The notes: a model not told the origin generated them from the sequence alone. 64,000 nt of DNA from Trebouxia sp. TZW2008 (GCA_002118135.1 BDIU01000127.1:124001-188000), one strand, 5' to 3'; counted from the stretch's first letter, positions 1 to 20,600 are shown. Numbers and translations: made by a program.

Positions 1-547
1 GATAGCAGGCAACGAAGTGGTTTTAGGCATCCATCAGTACACAGCACGGTGTGTATGGCCGTTACTCCGCACTGTTCGGTAAGTCGAACGCAAACGAGGT
101 CATGGCACGCTAGACACAGCTCGCCAGCAAAGGCAGACGCTGATGCTTACAAGTGCGCAGCACCGCTGTGACTGTTAGGCTGCATCTTGCAGTTTGATGT
201 CAACAAGCAGGTGTATGGCTCAAAACAACGCTCACGATTGACACACTCAGTAACAGACACATTGCTGTCTCTGTACAGCTGGTAGACAAGATCAGATAGA
301 TTGTCACGACAAGCTGCTATCAGTTAATTGCAAACCAACTGCTGCTTCATGAATCCTGAACTACATTTCGAATGAGCAGAAACGCTGGTTGCTTAATTCA
401 GCTTCTGGGCCTTGAGCTCAACCATACACAGCTGCTGCAAAAGACAAACGAAGCGGATGTGATGCTATAGCGCTACTGCAATATTGCAGCTGTTTTGAAA
501 AGCCTGCTGGCCAGAACTGTATACACAGGTATCAGAAAGTGACACAA
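1..547. other. 3' flank of the aspartate aminotransferase gene
   Basis: No coding exon is recognisable. On the minus strand, downstream of the aminotransferase stop codon, the pentamer TGTAA (plus-strand ttaca at 147-151) is present. TGTAA is the usual chlorophyte polyadenylation signal, so the 3' UTR could be about 400 nt. This is inference from one short motif. Confidence 0.35.
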
Positions 548-8291
<7,744 letters not shown>

Positions 8292-8618
8292 TTTGTTTGG
8301 TTCGTAGAGGTATCGATGCGATGGCGATGGCTTGTGCCGACAGCACAATCGACGCACGTTCAATCAAGACCTAGGGCGAATCGCAAGCCATCGCCCTTGA
8401 TCGAGCAGTTTTACTAACTCAGATTTATTAGTCATGGCTTTCGCACAGAGCACAAGTCAAAATGCTTTCGCTCAAGGCTTGCACGTGCATACATGCGTTA
8501 TTGCGTAGCGCTTCGCCATATTGACGCAAGCTAAAGCGCCGCAGCATCTGCAGCTTGATCCGTAGGGGCTTGAGCTTGCATCGTTCCACCCTCGCCTTTG
8601 TTGAGGTCGTGGGGACAT
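8292..8618. promoter_or_regulatory. divergent promoter interval (AAT / VASt gene)
   Basis: About 330 bp separates the ATG of the minus-strand aminotransferase (8291) from the proposed ATG of the plus-strand VASt gene (8619). No TATA-like box or recognisable element was assigned. A shared promoter is inferred only from the head-to-head layout. Confidence 0.4.
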
Positions 8619-10834
8619 ATGGTCAAAGAGTACGTCTTGTCCACGCTCATAGACGACAGCAGCGTGCAGGTATAGTCGCTGCGCACGAGCACCGCATTTC
8701 GTCCGAACGTTGCAGACCTATCGCATAGCGTTTGGTGCCTGCGCACAGGACGTCTACAAAGCGATCTGGGAAGACAGTAGCGTGTGGGCGGGGTATCACC
8801 ATAGCTGCGATCATCCCGATGCCATTGTGACTCCTTGGGAGAACAAAAAACGTAAAGTCACTTTCTCAACCCCGCTGACGGCGCCTGGCTTCATCAAGAA
8901 AATTGTAGGTCAGTGTCTGCAGACCCTTATGCTCTGCCTTGCAGTCGTGGAGTGCTGTCAAACCAAGACTCACAACTCTCACGCATCAGCTGCCTGTCTG
9001 CCCTCCCATGCAATCCAGCAAAGCAAAGTTGCGCAGGGGTGGAAGTTCTTGAAGTTGTTGAAACACAGACACTGCAACAACACGCTGATGGCAGCTTAGT
9101 TGTGGAGTCTCTACCGCTTTTGGCTGCCCCAGGAGCTTCCAAATTCACCACCCACGCCCTTTTCATCATGACAGAAGCTGTGAATGGCAAGCAGTGTTGC
9201 AAGGTGGGCTGCAGAAATTGGTACACCTAAAGTCCTGTTGTTGCTGCATGATGACATGCCCATGACGATTTGGGCAGCACAAAGCTCAGCATACAGCACA
9301 CACATGGCAGTTGCATCAGTCCCACTGGACTGAATCTTTCAGCTGTTTGCATGGGAATACTGAAACATTGGTAGCCAAGCTATTGACCCTGCTCTGCTGC
9401 AGCTTGAGATCAAGATCACATGCACCTGTAGCATATGGGGCATGCAAACAACAGTGGAGGCCATGATGATTGCGCAAGCTGAGGAGAGCATGGACAAATT
9501 CCTTGCGTGGGCCAAGAAGCATTGCCTGGACGTGAAGCAGGTGATGCAAGCATGCATCTTGAGCTTATCAGGCTGAACTAGCCATAAGCCTAGCTAAATC
9601 AATGTACTCTGCATGTGATGACAACATGAGCACAGTCCTACCCAGGCTGTTGTACATATCACCTGGCAATGTATTGTCATTGTGTCACCCTCTTGGTGAT
9701 GTTGCAAAGTGCAAATGTGCTACATTTGCAGTATGTAGTCTGGTGTGATTGAGCAAGATTGCTGCGGCAGTGATAATGCTAGTTGCTCTGCAGGCTGCTG
9801 CAGAGCCAGCCAAGGCTGCGACAGCAACTGTTGTGGTCATGGGTCAAGATGAGTTCCATGATGCCCTGGAGTCTGCTACAGAGGCGGGCAGCATTGCGTC
9901 TACATCATCACAGCAAGCTGTTTCAGGTCAGCATTTTATGTGTACATATTCAGGCAGCAAGCACCATTCCAATGTTTGTGCTCTTGGTGATGTGATCATG
10001 TATGAGCTCTGTCAAACTCAATGCTTGTGATCTTACAGCATTGCATGTGTTGTCGGCGCTTTTCATGGTCCACCAGATTTCATGACAATCTTCATTGACA
10101 GGCAAAATGAATGCGAGCTTGAAATTACACCAGTTTTGCAAAAGTTTCAAGTTGGCCAGGTTTGAACACAGATGAAGAAGAGGAGGTACAGTCTGGACAG
10201 CAGCAGCTTGCCATACGACCAGCAGACATGAGCTTTGAGCAGGCCATGCGCCATTACATGGATGAAATCGCTCGCACATCAAAGGACACCAACAGCCAAT
10301 TGCAGACGCTGGATCACAGGTATGCAGCTTTCCAAGCCCGCCTTGTGCCTCATCCATGGTGACAAGAGGAGACAGAACCAGTAGCTAAGTGGCATGGCAC
10401 TGTTGTAAGACCCACAAGATCTCCCATAGACTCGGCAGGGCTATCACTTGTCACTCAACTGTGCTGCTTGCACTGCTCACCAAGGCCGTATGGCTGCGGT
10501 CTTGCTTGCATGTACTGCAACCATAAATGCATGGGCACAGCTTGGGATGCAGAGCAAAGCGGCTGCATGCCATCAAGGATGCATCAGCAATCCATGTCGT
10601 TTGAAGCTTCTCTCTAGTCTGGACTGCAGGATACAAGAGATGAATGAAGATATTGCAGCATTACGCAATGCTCTGGTGCCATCGCGTCAAGCCAAAAAGC
10701 AGCGGCAAAGTCAAAGTCTCTTCCAGTTGAATCACACTTGGTACATTGGCGGCACAGCACTTGCAGCTGTCTCATATGCCTGTCTTGTATATTATCGAAA
10801 CAATCGTTCAAGTGGTGGAAGTCAGCTCATATGA
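8619..10834 (+). CDS. VASt-domain protein with C-terminal membrane anchor
   Basis: VASt (VAD1 analog of StAR-related lipid transfer) domains bind or move sterols and other lipids, usually at ER contact sites. The proposed exon 8619-8669 (ATG, donor GTATAG) joins in phase 0 to 8716-8908, which carries the VASt start (DVYKAIWEDSSVWAGYH, then WENKKRKVTFSTP). About 9038-9205 gives VEVLEVVETQTLQQHADGS, and about 9402-9540 gives the closing helix (EESMDKFLAWAKKH). About 9792-9926 and 10190-10320 are Glu/Gln-rich linkers. The last exon (about 10629-10834) has a heptad-like EMNEDIAALRNAL and then one membrane segment (YIGGTALAAVSYACLVYY) close to the stop. No GRAM domain was found upstream, although plant and yeast relatives usually have one. 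The start is the least certain point. Confidence 0.72.
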
Positions 10835-11270
10835 AGCAGGTCTGCAGGTGGTACACTCTTTGATATCCAGTACACTGCATAACTTGAGCAGAGTTTGTGA
10901 TTTATGAAGCAAATCTCAAGGGTTTGCATGATCAGCATGCTGTGATGCGTAATATCTAATAACATAGGTTGCTGAGGTTCAATTTTGGTCATGAGAGAAC
11001 AGCACGTCACAATAGCACTTCACTTTCGAGGCATCATGCACTTGCAGAACCTTTGGTGGGCTTGACATCCAAGCTCTCAGCAAATGCATGCAAAAAAGTA
11101 GCATGGGCAAAAGGCCGCAGTAAAGCCACAGGGACGTAGCTGAGCTGCCTTGCAATCCCAAGTGACACTTTCCCAGTGCATGCAAGGTAGTTCTGTAACA
11201 TTGCACTTGCTCCTGGTTCATTATTTTTGGCTCTGCTGGATTTTGGATTCAACGCACAGATGATCAGAAA

Positions 11271-11944
11271 TCACGCTAATGTTTTGTTCAGAAACCTTTT
11301 CTGGGCAAAAGCTAGCCAATACTTGCTGGGCACAGCTGGATCCTGAAAGCATTTGTCCACCAATCGTTGGCCTGCTTGCTCTCGGCATTGTTGCAGATAC
11401 TGCCTGACAGCACCTGATCAACAGCCAACTTATGAAGTTGCAATGCAGTTACTTGTTCAACATACTTGTGCTGTGCAGCTATGCATGCTCACCTTCCTCC
11501 TGCCTATTGACAGGAGCTGTGACCAGTCCTGCTAAAGAGAAACCTGGGTCGCCAGGTATTTTGAAACTCTCATGAGCCAGCTGAAATAGAAGAGAGCTTG
11601 CCCCTGCTTTGTTGACCCTGGCATCTGCGATGCCTATGAGGCACTGCCAGCGGTGAGCTGTGAAGCTATGCATCTCAAAATGATGTTGCACAAAATGTGT
11701 ATGACTTACGCTTCAGACACTGACTCAGAAACAAGGTGAGGTAAATCAGCAGCTTGTCTGCTGCCCCTTTCACTTCAAAGCTTCGGAACAGGATGTTTGC
11801 ACGGAAAGCAAACAAGCATTCGTCGATAATGTCTCGTTGCTTGTCAGCAACAAGGGTCTGATCAAATTTTGATCTGAGAGGGATCAACGGCAGACCGCAT
11901 GCAAAGCTGCACCCATTTGTGTCTAGCTGTGAGTGGTACACCAT
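11271..11944 (-). CDS. ARPC3: actin-related protein 2/3 complex subunit 3 (ARPC3)
   Basis: Subunit of the Arp2/3 complex, which nucleates branched actin filaments. The first exon (ATG 11944) begins MVYHSQLD and continues GLPLIPLRSKFD, RDIIDECLFAFRANI, ADKLLIYLTLFLSQCL. The middle part contains FKIPGDPGFSLAGL and APVNRQEE. The last exon (about 11405-11271, stop TGA) reads YLQQCREQAGQRLVDKCF and DPAVPSKYWLAFAQKRFLNK. This matches animal ARPC3 from end to end, including the IPG(D/E)PGF block. The connector exon between SQCL and IPGDPG (about 11660-11560) is weakly conserved and its junctions are uncertain. The upstream plus-strand VASt gene converges on it. Confidence 0.9.
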
Positions 11945-13044
11945 GCAATGGCGCTGCACGGAAAGGAGTCGTCCAGCTTGCTCACGAATGGTTGGCGGAT
12001 GTCGCCATTTGAAGTACGCTTTTGTCGACTAACAGTTTTGACGAAAGTTTGACTCAGCTTGTCTCCACACCTTCCTGTGAAGCATCGGTGTTGTTGCTTC
12101 CATGCGATACCTGTGGCAATCTGGTAGTTTGCAGCAGTTTGCACGATTACAGCCTGTGCTTACAACTTTACATAGAGTAGACCCTCACCAGCAATCATTC
12201 AGCATCTTCACATGCAAGCACAATGATCATGAGAATGCAAAACAGAGTACAAGCTTGTTCAAGCCTGGGGCATTGCTGTATGCCAGATACGGTATTTCAT
12301 GCATCTAATCATTTGAATGTGCAACACAGTGCTAAGTCCCAAGTGTTGAATGTCAGTGACGGTACAGTGATGACAAAGTACAATGGAACAGACGCTCGTT
12401 AGTTATGGTGCAACATGCGGCTTCTGAAACAGCTCAGGTGCAAGTACGTTGAGCACTTGCTCAAAGAGAAGCATGATCTTCTTGCTTTGATCTTCTCTCA
12501 ACAAGGATATCTACATCTGAGCTCAATCTTGAGCAGCATCTCCAAGGAACAAGGCTTAGCATTGCAGCGCTGCCAAATGCGGCAGGCTTTGTCAACATAA
12601 GACAATTCGTCAAATTCCAGCCAAGTCAAATTGCTGGAACCCCAATTATGCACTGCAGCCCTAGGGCTGGTGCAACCCTCTCTGCTTTCTTGGATGGAGT
12701 ATTGGATGGGAAAACCCTGCCCGTGACTAAGCTGTTGCCCAGATGCATGACATGCATTGGGTCTGGCACCCCCTTGAATCTGAATGACCCCACGTGCCAC
12801 ACCTCCATTTGCAACTGCATCAGACAAGCAGACAACTCTTGAGCAGAATGCGACCTTTAAGACCTTAACTGATCGCAAGCAGAAAATCAGCTGAGGATAA
12901 GTTGCATGTTGTGTGCAAGGGTGAAGTTGTGCATATACAACAAGTGCCAGCTTGCATGCATTTGCACAGCTGTAAGAACGTGCAAAGTGTCATCAGGATA
13001 CTGCAAGTCAAGTGCTCCTGAATATGATAGACGGTCACAGCAAT
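11945..13044. other. interval between ARPC3 and the receptor cyclase, with one unassigned minus-strand ORF
   Basis: About 1.1 kb upstream of ARPC3 and downstream of the receptor cyclase stop. A minus-strand open frame at 12878-12498 (to a stop after RCRYPC) is free of stops for 126 codons. I do not recognise it. It could be an extra 3' exon, a small gene or chance. Nothing else is seen. Confidence 0.3.
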
Positions 13045-14600
13045 TTATGTATTGCTCACTTGTGATAGGCTGTGCCTGTTCATGTCATTGAGAGGGATGC
13101 TGCCCACTCTGTGCAGCCGCCCCAACCCCGATCCACTCACACCCCTCACCAGGCTCCCCTGTCCCATCAGGGAGGCCACACTGGGGCTCATGGGAGGGTT
13201 GTGGCCTGACCCCAAATCCCCTGCTGAAGACGAGGGGCTGTGTGTCTCTGAAGACTCACCAATACTGTTCAAGTCAAGCCCTGCAATTGCAGATGCAGAG
13301 ATTTACATGCCTTGTGCTTTCTACTCTGTTGATGTTTCCATTCTCATGGAAGAGGGATGTGGTCCAGGTCTCCTGCTGTAATAGAGGGATTACGTGTCTC
13401 TGATGCCTCACCAACACTGTTCAAGTCAAGCCCTGCAAGTGCAGATGAAGACATTTGTATGCCTTGAGCTTGCTACTTTGTTGATGGTCCCCCCCTTATG
13501 GGGGCGGGGGAGGGTCAGGGGTGGGGAGTTTGGGCTCAAGCCTCCTGCCGAGGAAGAGGGGCTGTATGTCTCTGAAGCCTCACCAATACTGTCCAAGTCA
13601 AGCCCTGCAGGTGCGTATGTCCAAAGTGTCATGCCTTTGTTCATGGATGCGACAGCAACAGTAGGACGGCTGCTATCTGCTAATAGTAGCAGTCCTAACA
13701 GAGCACACATTCTGGCAGAGATGCTAGGTGTATTAGACCCACAACGTGTGCATCCAGATGCTAGACAAGTCCAGCAAGGTTACTAAGCATGTATAAGAGC
13801 GAATGCTCGCACAAAAATTGTCTGGCACGTGAGCAGCAAGGGATCTGCAGCCAGAGGTTGCTTGTTGCCCAGGGTTTGTGGCAGCTGTTGAGGAAAGACA
13901 CTGCATGTCAATAAGCTCTAAACCACTGCCAGACATGCTGGTTTCTTTTGTGGCTGACAGCGGACAAATACGACTCAGCGTTACTTCAGGTGATGTATAG
14001 CACTATGAACGTTTACACTTCATATTCTTACCTGGCAAATTCTTTGGCTTCCTTTGCGACTCAGATGACAGCCGTGACAGAGCTGCTGTTTGCTCCGTGC
14101 CACAAGCAACTGCCTGTATATGTATGGGTTTGCCAGGGCTTTTAATGGCAGCTCTTAGGGCTTGCTGATCCTGCCATCCATTTAGAGAAGGAGGGCTTCT
14201 GATGGCGGCTGTAAGGGCTTGTGAGTCCTGCCCACCCTGGACCCCACTGAGCAGGCTAGGGTTTCTGATGGCGGCCCTTAGGGCTTGTAGGTCCTGGACA
14301 CCCATGAGCATGCTGATACTGTTACGCCGCCGGTCTCTTGACAGCATCTCAGGCTTGCCATTGTTAGCGTGGTCGCTGAGCCTTTGCAAACCGCCACTAG
14401 CGTGGTCACTGAGCCTCTGTAAATCCCTGCCTGGCATTCTGCCGACGCTGTAACTGCCTGGGGCTGTCTCAATGGTGCTTAGGCTTGCGCCCCTTCTGTG
14501 CAGCTCCAGAGGCTCTGACTCCATCATCAGCTCAGACACTGCAGCATTCAGATCATGATCAGGCGCAATTTGAGAACTGCACGTTGCCGGCAGGATGCCA
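13045..14600 (-). other. Ser-rich C-terminal tail of the receptor cyclase, with repeats
   Basis: Minus strand 14600-14140 contains an in-frame threefold peptide repeat QD(L/S/Q)QALxAAI(R/K)(N/S)P. It is preceded by SEPLELHRRGASLSTIET and a twofold LQRLSDHA(S/N). SEPLELH-type exon copies also lie at about 14730-14665 and 14880-14845. The terminal exon AGLDLNSIGESSETHSPSSSAG (13282 to stop 13045) has copies at about 13612-13480 and 13440-13350. Ser/Thr-Pro sites and RRRNSIS-like basic motifs suggest a phosphorylated regulatory tail; this is inference. Confidence 0.65.
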
Positions 14601-17600
14601 CTAAAGCAGCTGTATTGTGGCAATATGGTGGTCCAACTGCATAAAGCTGCTGTCTCAATGGTGCTTAGGCTTGCCCATTCCGTGCAGCTCTAGAGGCTCT
14701 GACTCCAGCATCAACTCAGACACCACAGCACTGAGGGTAAGTAAAGCACAGCTAGCATGGTCAGGTGCAGCATGTCACGGTATAGTATGGCACAGCATTA
14801 GTTTCTGCCTACAGTGTCACTGCCAAGAGTGTCTCAATGCTGCTCAGGCTTGCGCCCCTTCTGTCAGCGGACGCACTGCAGCATTTGTGTTACACTAAAG
14901 CACAAGTTTCAACGTTTAGCAAGGCCATAGCTTGCTTACAGTATGTTGACCTAGCGGCTCAATGCATGCACAGGCAAGTCCAGCTGTGGATTGCTACAAG
15001 CTTGTTATGCAACACTAGCAAACAGCTGACTGCCGCTGCATTAAAGAAAGCAGTCTTGGGCTATTGGTGTGACCTGCATCAGTGTGGGGCTTGGCTTGCT
15101 TGGCTGGCTTGCATTATGCTTTTGTTGTAAGTCTCTTGAGTTGGTGCGTTCACATGCAGTCTGACTTGCGTCAGTGTGTGGCTTGGCTTACTTAACTGGC
15201 TTATGATGTTGACCCATGCAATGCGTAAGTCTGACCCATGCAATGCGTAAGTCTGACCCATGCAATGTGTCAGTCTGACCTGCATCAGTGTGAGGCTTGG
15301 CTTGCTTGGCTGGCTTGTGGTGGTGGGCCTGCAACTCGAGATCCTGCCCTGCCCAGCTCTTCACAAGCGCTTGTACCAGCTCAAGAGGCGCCAGGATCTG
15401 CCCACCATGTGCCGCACTGTGGCACAACCTTGCAGCCCTGCAGGTTACAGCAGCAGCGACTGGCACAACCTTTCAGCTTTGCAGTTGATTGCAGCAGTGA
15501 GGGGCAAAACTGGCCTTGCAGTTCTGCCTTATCCAAGCTTGCACAAGCCCTGGCACCAGTGCAAGGAGTGCCAGCACCATTATGCAGCCCTGCATTTCAA
15601 GGCACTAGTGAGTGGCAAAACTGCTCTGAAGAAGCCCCTGCACCAGCCCTCCATCTGCTGCAGTGTATTCTTACCTTACAGCCCTGCAGGTTTAGCAGTA
15701 ATAGGTGGCACAACCTTGCAGCCCTGCAGAATTATGGCCCTGGTGAAGGGCAAAAATGCTAGATGGGTCACAGTCACCATTTATCCTCATGTCATAATGA
15801 GACTTATCATAGAAAATGCTGACTTGTCAACAAGTTGTAAGTATCACAGATATACTTCACTTGTGTTCACGTTCAACAGACCTGTTGACGAGCTCAAAGT
15901 AGTCAGCTGTGCCAGAGTTGGTATGAGGCACCATGCGGCTAGGGATGGCCTCAGAAATGCCCAGATGAGTGTAAGCATACATACTCGCATCGCTTTCTCT
16001 CCCACCCACCTGTTGACTAGGGGTCCAAAGTAGTCAGCTCTGCCAGAGGTAGTATGAGGCACCACGCGGCTAGGGATGGCCTCAGAAATGCCCATACGAG
16101 CTCTGGGCCCTACCCACACCACCTCCATGCTGCTGCTTAACGCAGGTCCACAGCCGGGCAAGGCCAGCACCTTGTCTGACCATGCACCTTCTAGCAAAAG
16201 TTGCTGCACCTGTACCATCAGATGGCTGTGATCAATGACAGCTGCACAAATGCGCAAGGTGGACGATACGCATGACAGTCGTATGATGCTGCTCAAAGCA
16301 AGTCCACAGCACCTTGTCTGACCATGCACCCTCTGTCAACATCTGCTGCACCTGGAAATGAACAAGGAGAAACTAGTCGAAGGAGCACGAGACCATGGCA
16401 CAGAAACAAGCTAGGGACGCAGAATTTAAGGATAGAGCAGAAGAAGGCGAAAGAGAAGAAAGAAAGAAGAGGTAAGAATAAGGAGAAGAGGTAAGAAGAA
16501 GGAGACAGAGAGAGGCAGGAGAGGCGAGGAAACATGAAAGAGAGAAAAGGAAAGGGGAAGGAGACAGAAGGAGGAGAAGCAGCAGCAGACAGAAGAAGAA
16601 AGAGACAGAAGTGGGCAGAAGAAGAGCAAAACAGAAGGAGAAAGAGACAGAAACAGAAGGAGAAGAGACAAAACAAAAGAGAAAGAGAAGGAGAAAGAGA
16701 CAGAAGGAGACAAAGGAGCAGCAGACAGAAGAAAGAAAGATGAAAAAGAGCGGGGCTAAACAAGGAAGGAGAAGGACACTTGGCTTGTCCAGATACAGTG
16801 CATGTACACTTCTTTTCATCCAAAGAAAGGTGACTTACTAGCCACATGCAAATTGTCAGCACATCTGAGATGTACCAATTGGCACTGATCTCACAAGCTT
16901 CACATCATTAGCAACATCCAGGTGACAATCTTGACATTCCTGACAATTCTGAGAAGCACTCTAGTTGTTTTGAGGGTATTCTGGTCAATTTCATCATTCT
17001 GAGAAGCATCCTGGTCGTGAATGCTGAAGTTGGTACACTGAGTGTTGGTGACAAGGTGAGGCCATGGCCATTCTCACTTGTTCAGCATGTGATGTTGGGC
17101 GATGGGCAAAGGCAGGACCGCAACCAGGCAGGGCTTGAACCCTGTCTGACCACTCCTCCTCTAGCAGGTACTGCTGCACCTGCAGCCAGGTCAAACCCAA
17201 ATGGCGGGCACGGGGTCGGGCACGGGATTTGGCATGGGGTGGACAAACAGCGCTGGATCAAGGGTCACCCCAATTGGTGGGCAGGGCTTGATCATGGGGT
17301 TGGCTATGGGATGGGCAAACAGCTGTTGGTCATGGGCTGGTCAACATCTGTTGGCAAGAGGATGCCACCTGAGGGGTGGTTGAACAGCCGGGTCAACTGC
17401 AAATGGTGGGCAGGGAGCGGTCTTGGGCTGGACAAACAGCTGCTACCACAGGTGTGGTGGCAAGCAGTTATTGGTGAGAATTGCCCAGGTGATGGGCAGG
17501 GGTCAGTCATGGGGTGGGCAAACAGCTGTTGGTCATGGGTCACCCAGGGGAGAGGCAGGGGCCGGGCATGATATGGACAAACAGCTGCTGGCATGGAGCA

Positions 17601-20600
17601 GCAGATCCACACTGGTAGAGGATATATGGCCCTGGGTCACAAATAAGGCGAACAGCTATTGGCCACAGGCTGATCAAGAGCTGTTGCCAGAGGTCACCCA
17701 AGGTGGTGGGCAGATCTGTCGCTGGTGTGTGCAAAAAGCTGCTGCCACAAGTGTGGTGGCAAACAGCTGTTGGCATCAAAAACAGGCAGCTTTTGGATGG
17801 AATGGTTGAAAGCTGTTGGTAGCTGCTGGGGCTAGCACCGTATAGAAAGTGCATATTCACTGAGATACACTGGAAAAACAGCTGTTTGAAACTCTTGGGA
17901 CAGGAACAGCTGCTGGCATGGCATAGCAAAGGATGCAGCTGTTGGTATGGAACAGGCCAACAGCTGGTGACAAAGGTGGCAAGCAACCATTGGCAAGGGC
18001 TGAGTAGACAGCTGTTGATTTGGGACATGTGAATGGTCACAGATGTGGGGTGGGAAATGCAGCTGCTGGCATGGGACAAGGACCACCCACTTGACAACAG
18101 TTGGTTGAAAAGGGCCAACAGCAACTGGCATGGGGGCAAACTAGCTGTTGGCAAAGACTGAGTCAAACAGCTGTTGATCAAGGGCTATGCAAATAGCTGT
18201 TGTGTATGGAATGGGTTGAAAGCTGTTGGCAGGGTTGTCAAAGCAGCTGTTGGCAGGGGCTACAGAAACAGATGCTGGCACGCGACAGAACGTACTCACT
18301 GATGTGGGATGAATATACAGCTGTTGGCAGGGATGCCGAGCCGACAGCTGCTGGCAGGGGGTAACAAGACAGCATTAGACAGCATTCACACAGCTGACAG
18401 ATTGTGCAGAGATCAAACCCTGAACACACAAGGTACAGAGACTCATCAATAGCCAGAATCCGACAAGTCACATGTGCTGAAGGCTGTGGGATCTGGGATC
18501 TTGGAAGTGTCGTGTGTGTTGATGGCACCCAAAAGACAGACAGAATCAAGACTCAAGCAATACTCATCTGCTCAAAATGTGACTATCCTGTGATCCGCTA
18601 AGGAGCTGATAGCATTGATTGCACAACTCAAGACCAGCAATGAGTCAGCACATTGAACCTGAACACATGAGATGACACCTGCTCCATGCAGCCATTGTAG
18701 CTAGTCATATGTGGAGAATCACAGCAGACCAGTAGGCAAAACCTGACAGCACAGGTGGGACTGCTGCAGAACATGACAGCTCTCATGCTTGATGCAGACA
18801 GAATGACAATGCTCTAGAGCAAAATCTCGTCCAGCAAACCACCAATTCAGCAAAGTCATATTCCTGCAGCTAGAATGTATGGCCAGGAATGGCCTCACCA
18901 GTAAGCAGAACCTGACAGCATCTGCAGGGCTGCTGAAGGCCAGCATGACAGCTATGTGAAACTCATAAAGCCAAACTGAAGTTGGTTGAAGCGAACATCC
19001 CAATCCAGCAACACTGCAATCCCAGGACTGCAAATGAGGGCAAAACTGGTCTTACCAGTAGGCAAAACCTGACTGCATCAGCAGGGCTGCTGAAGGCTAG
19101 CATGAAGTCTCCATCTGCTTCTTGGCACTCATAACCCTGTTGATCTCTCAACGCCCGCCTCACCTTGTACCGGAACATCACCAACGCCTCTTCTGTTGCC
19201 GCCATGTCAGCTGCCTGCAAATACAAATACAAGGGTACAGCTTAGGTATGTGTAGGCAAGAGAGGCAGGTTGCCACAAGCAAGCAATGTTTGCTCTGACG
19301 CTGCCATGACATTTGCCTGCCGACATCACATGACTGGTCCAGCCTGGAGCAGGTTACAAGGCATTCTCTCAAGATCAAGCGCTCTATGTCATGGTACACT
19401 TTACTCAGCAGAGGCTCCTCAATGAGGAACAAGCCAGGAATGTTAGAAGCATATGTGAGCGTAAAGATGAGCATAGCATCGCGAAGGAGTGCGTGGAACA
19501 TCATGTGCCTTCAGAAGACGCTGTTTATGCAATCAGCATATGAGGAACTTAGCAGACAACAATGCCACTGCAGCATGGCAGCATGAATGGAAAGTGACCT
19601 TCATGAGGGGCAGGTTGTCCATGTTGCAGAAGACAATGGTGACTGGCTGGGGATTGAAAGGCTGCAGGGTGCCCGCCACCCGTCCCAGTCCAAATGTCAG
19701 CGCCCCAGGAGCCTCAAAGTATCCTGCATACAAATGAATGCATGTACTGATCACGTTTGATCCATGAATATGGGCTGGGGGTGCAGGGCTGCAGGGCTGC
19801 AGGGCTGCAGGGTGCCCGCCACCTGCCCCAGCCCAAATGTCAGCGCCCCAGGAGCCTCAAAGTACCATGTGCAAACAGAAGATGTCCTGAGATTAGAGGT
19901 TATGTTGTTAACACACGAGCTCAGGACGACTTGATGCATGCCATTCTTTGCCAGCCTACAGACTCGCACCTCAAGAGCACCTTGTACACAAGGCTTGGTT
20001 TGACAAACATGAACACTTTATTGTGACAAGCACAGAAGGATCATGCAACGCTCAGCAAGGCTGACCCAGTGATGAAAATCTGCAAAAGGCATGCAGACAA
20101 CGTTTGCCAACGACACGACCACAACCCAAATGCCAGGGACCAGCATAGCGCTGTGAAGAGGAGGTAAGGTACTCAGCCTCATCTGAAGTACGCAAGCATG
20201 TTTGGACCTGCTGGGTTTAGGGTTAACCCTAAACCCTAAACCCTAAATGAAGACACTCCACCCCACACATCAAGAAACGTCGCAACAGTATTGAAATGCA
20301 ACGGCAGCTCACCAGGCATGAGCAGAACGCCGTGAAGAGGAGGGAAGGTGCGTGCTCTGTCTTCAATGCCCGGAATCGCCACCTGGAGCAGATTCTGGGA
20401 GCCCACCTGGCCTGACAGCATGTGGGTGCCCATGTCTATGATCGTTAATCTGTCTCCAGTCTCTTCCACTTTGTCTGAAAGTTGCAGCAATACTGCTTGA
20501 GATTTCCATGAATGACTGATGCAGCTTGTCTTGATTCTGCTCAACTGCTGGACAGGCCAAATGTGGCCATGCTGGGGCACATCTGGGACATGATGTCTTT

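Larger units (their letters stand above)
15330..19750 (-). other. class III cyclase domain 2 (C2-like) of the receptor cyclase
   Basis: Minus strand about 19740-19600 gives APGALTFGLGRVAGTLQP, then VTIVFCNMDN, where the first metal Asp position is Asn. About 19220-19055 gives EEALVMFRYKVRRALRDQQ and GYECQEADGDFMLAF; the second Asp falls on Gly in an ungapped alignment. 16217-16015 gives VQQLLLEGAWSDKV, VWVGPRARMGISEAIP and GRADYFGPLVNR. About 15425-15335 gives AARLCHSAAHGGQILAPLEL. The catalytic Asn and Arg (VNRAAR) are therefore kept. The Asp of ADYFG is the purine-selecting position typical of adenylyl cyclases, while the Lys position reads Gln. Confidence 0.78.

Noticed and set aside
8531..8746. 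Minus-strand open frame of 71 codons beside the VASt gene start
   Set aside because: It overlaps the VASt domain exon on the other strand and has no recognised family; the plus-strand reading is supported by the VASt motif.
16293..16862. Ser/Phe/Leu-rich and Glu/Lys/Arg-rich open frames in the polypurine tract
   Set aside because: Stop codons are rare in such composition by chance; there is no domain, and the tract lies within an intron.
20214..20247. True chromosome end
   Set aside because: There are only four repeat units, in inverted orientation, flanked on both sides by exons of the same gene.
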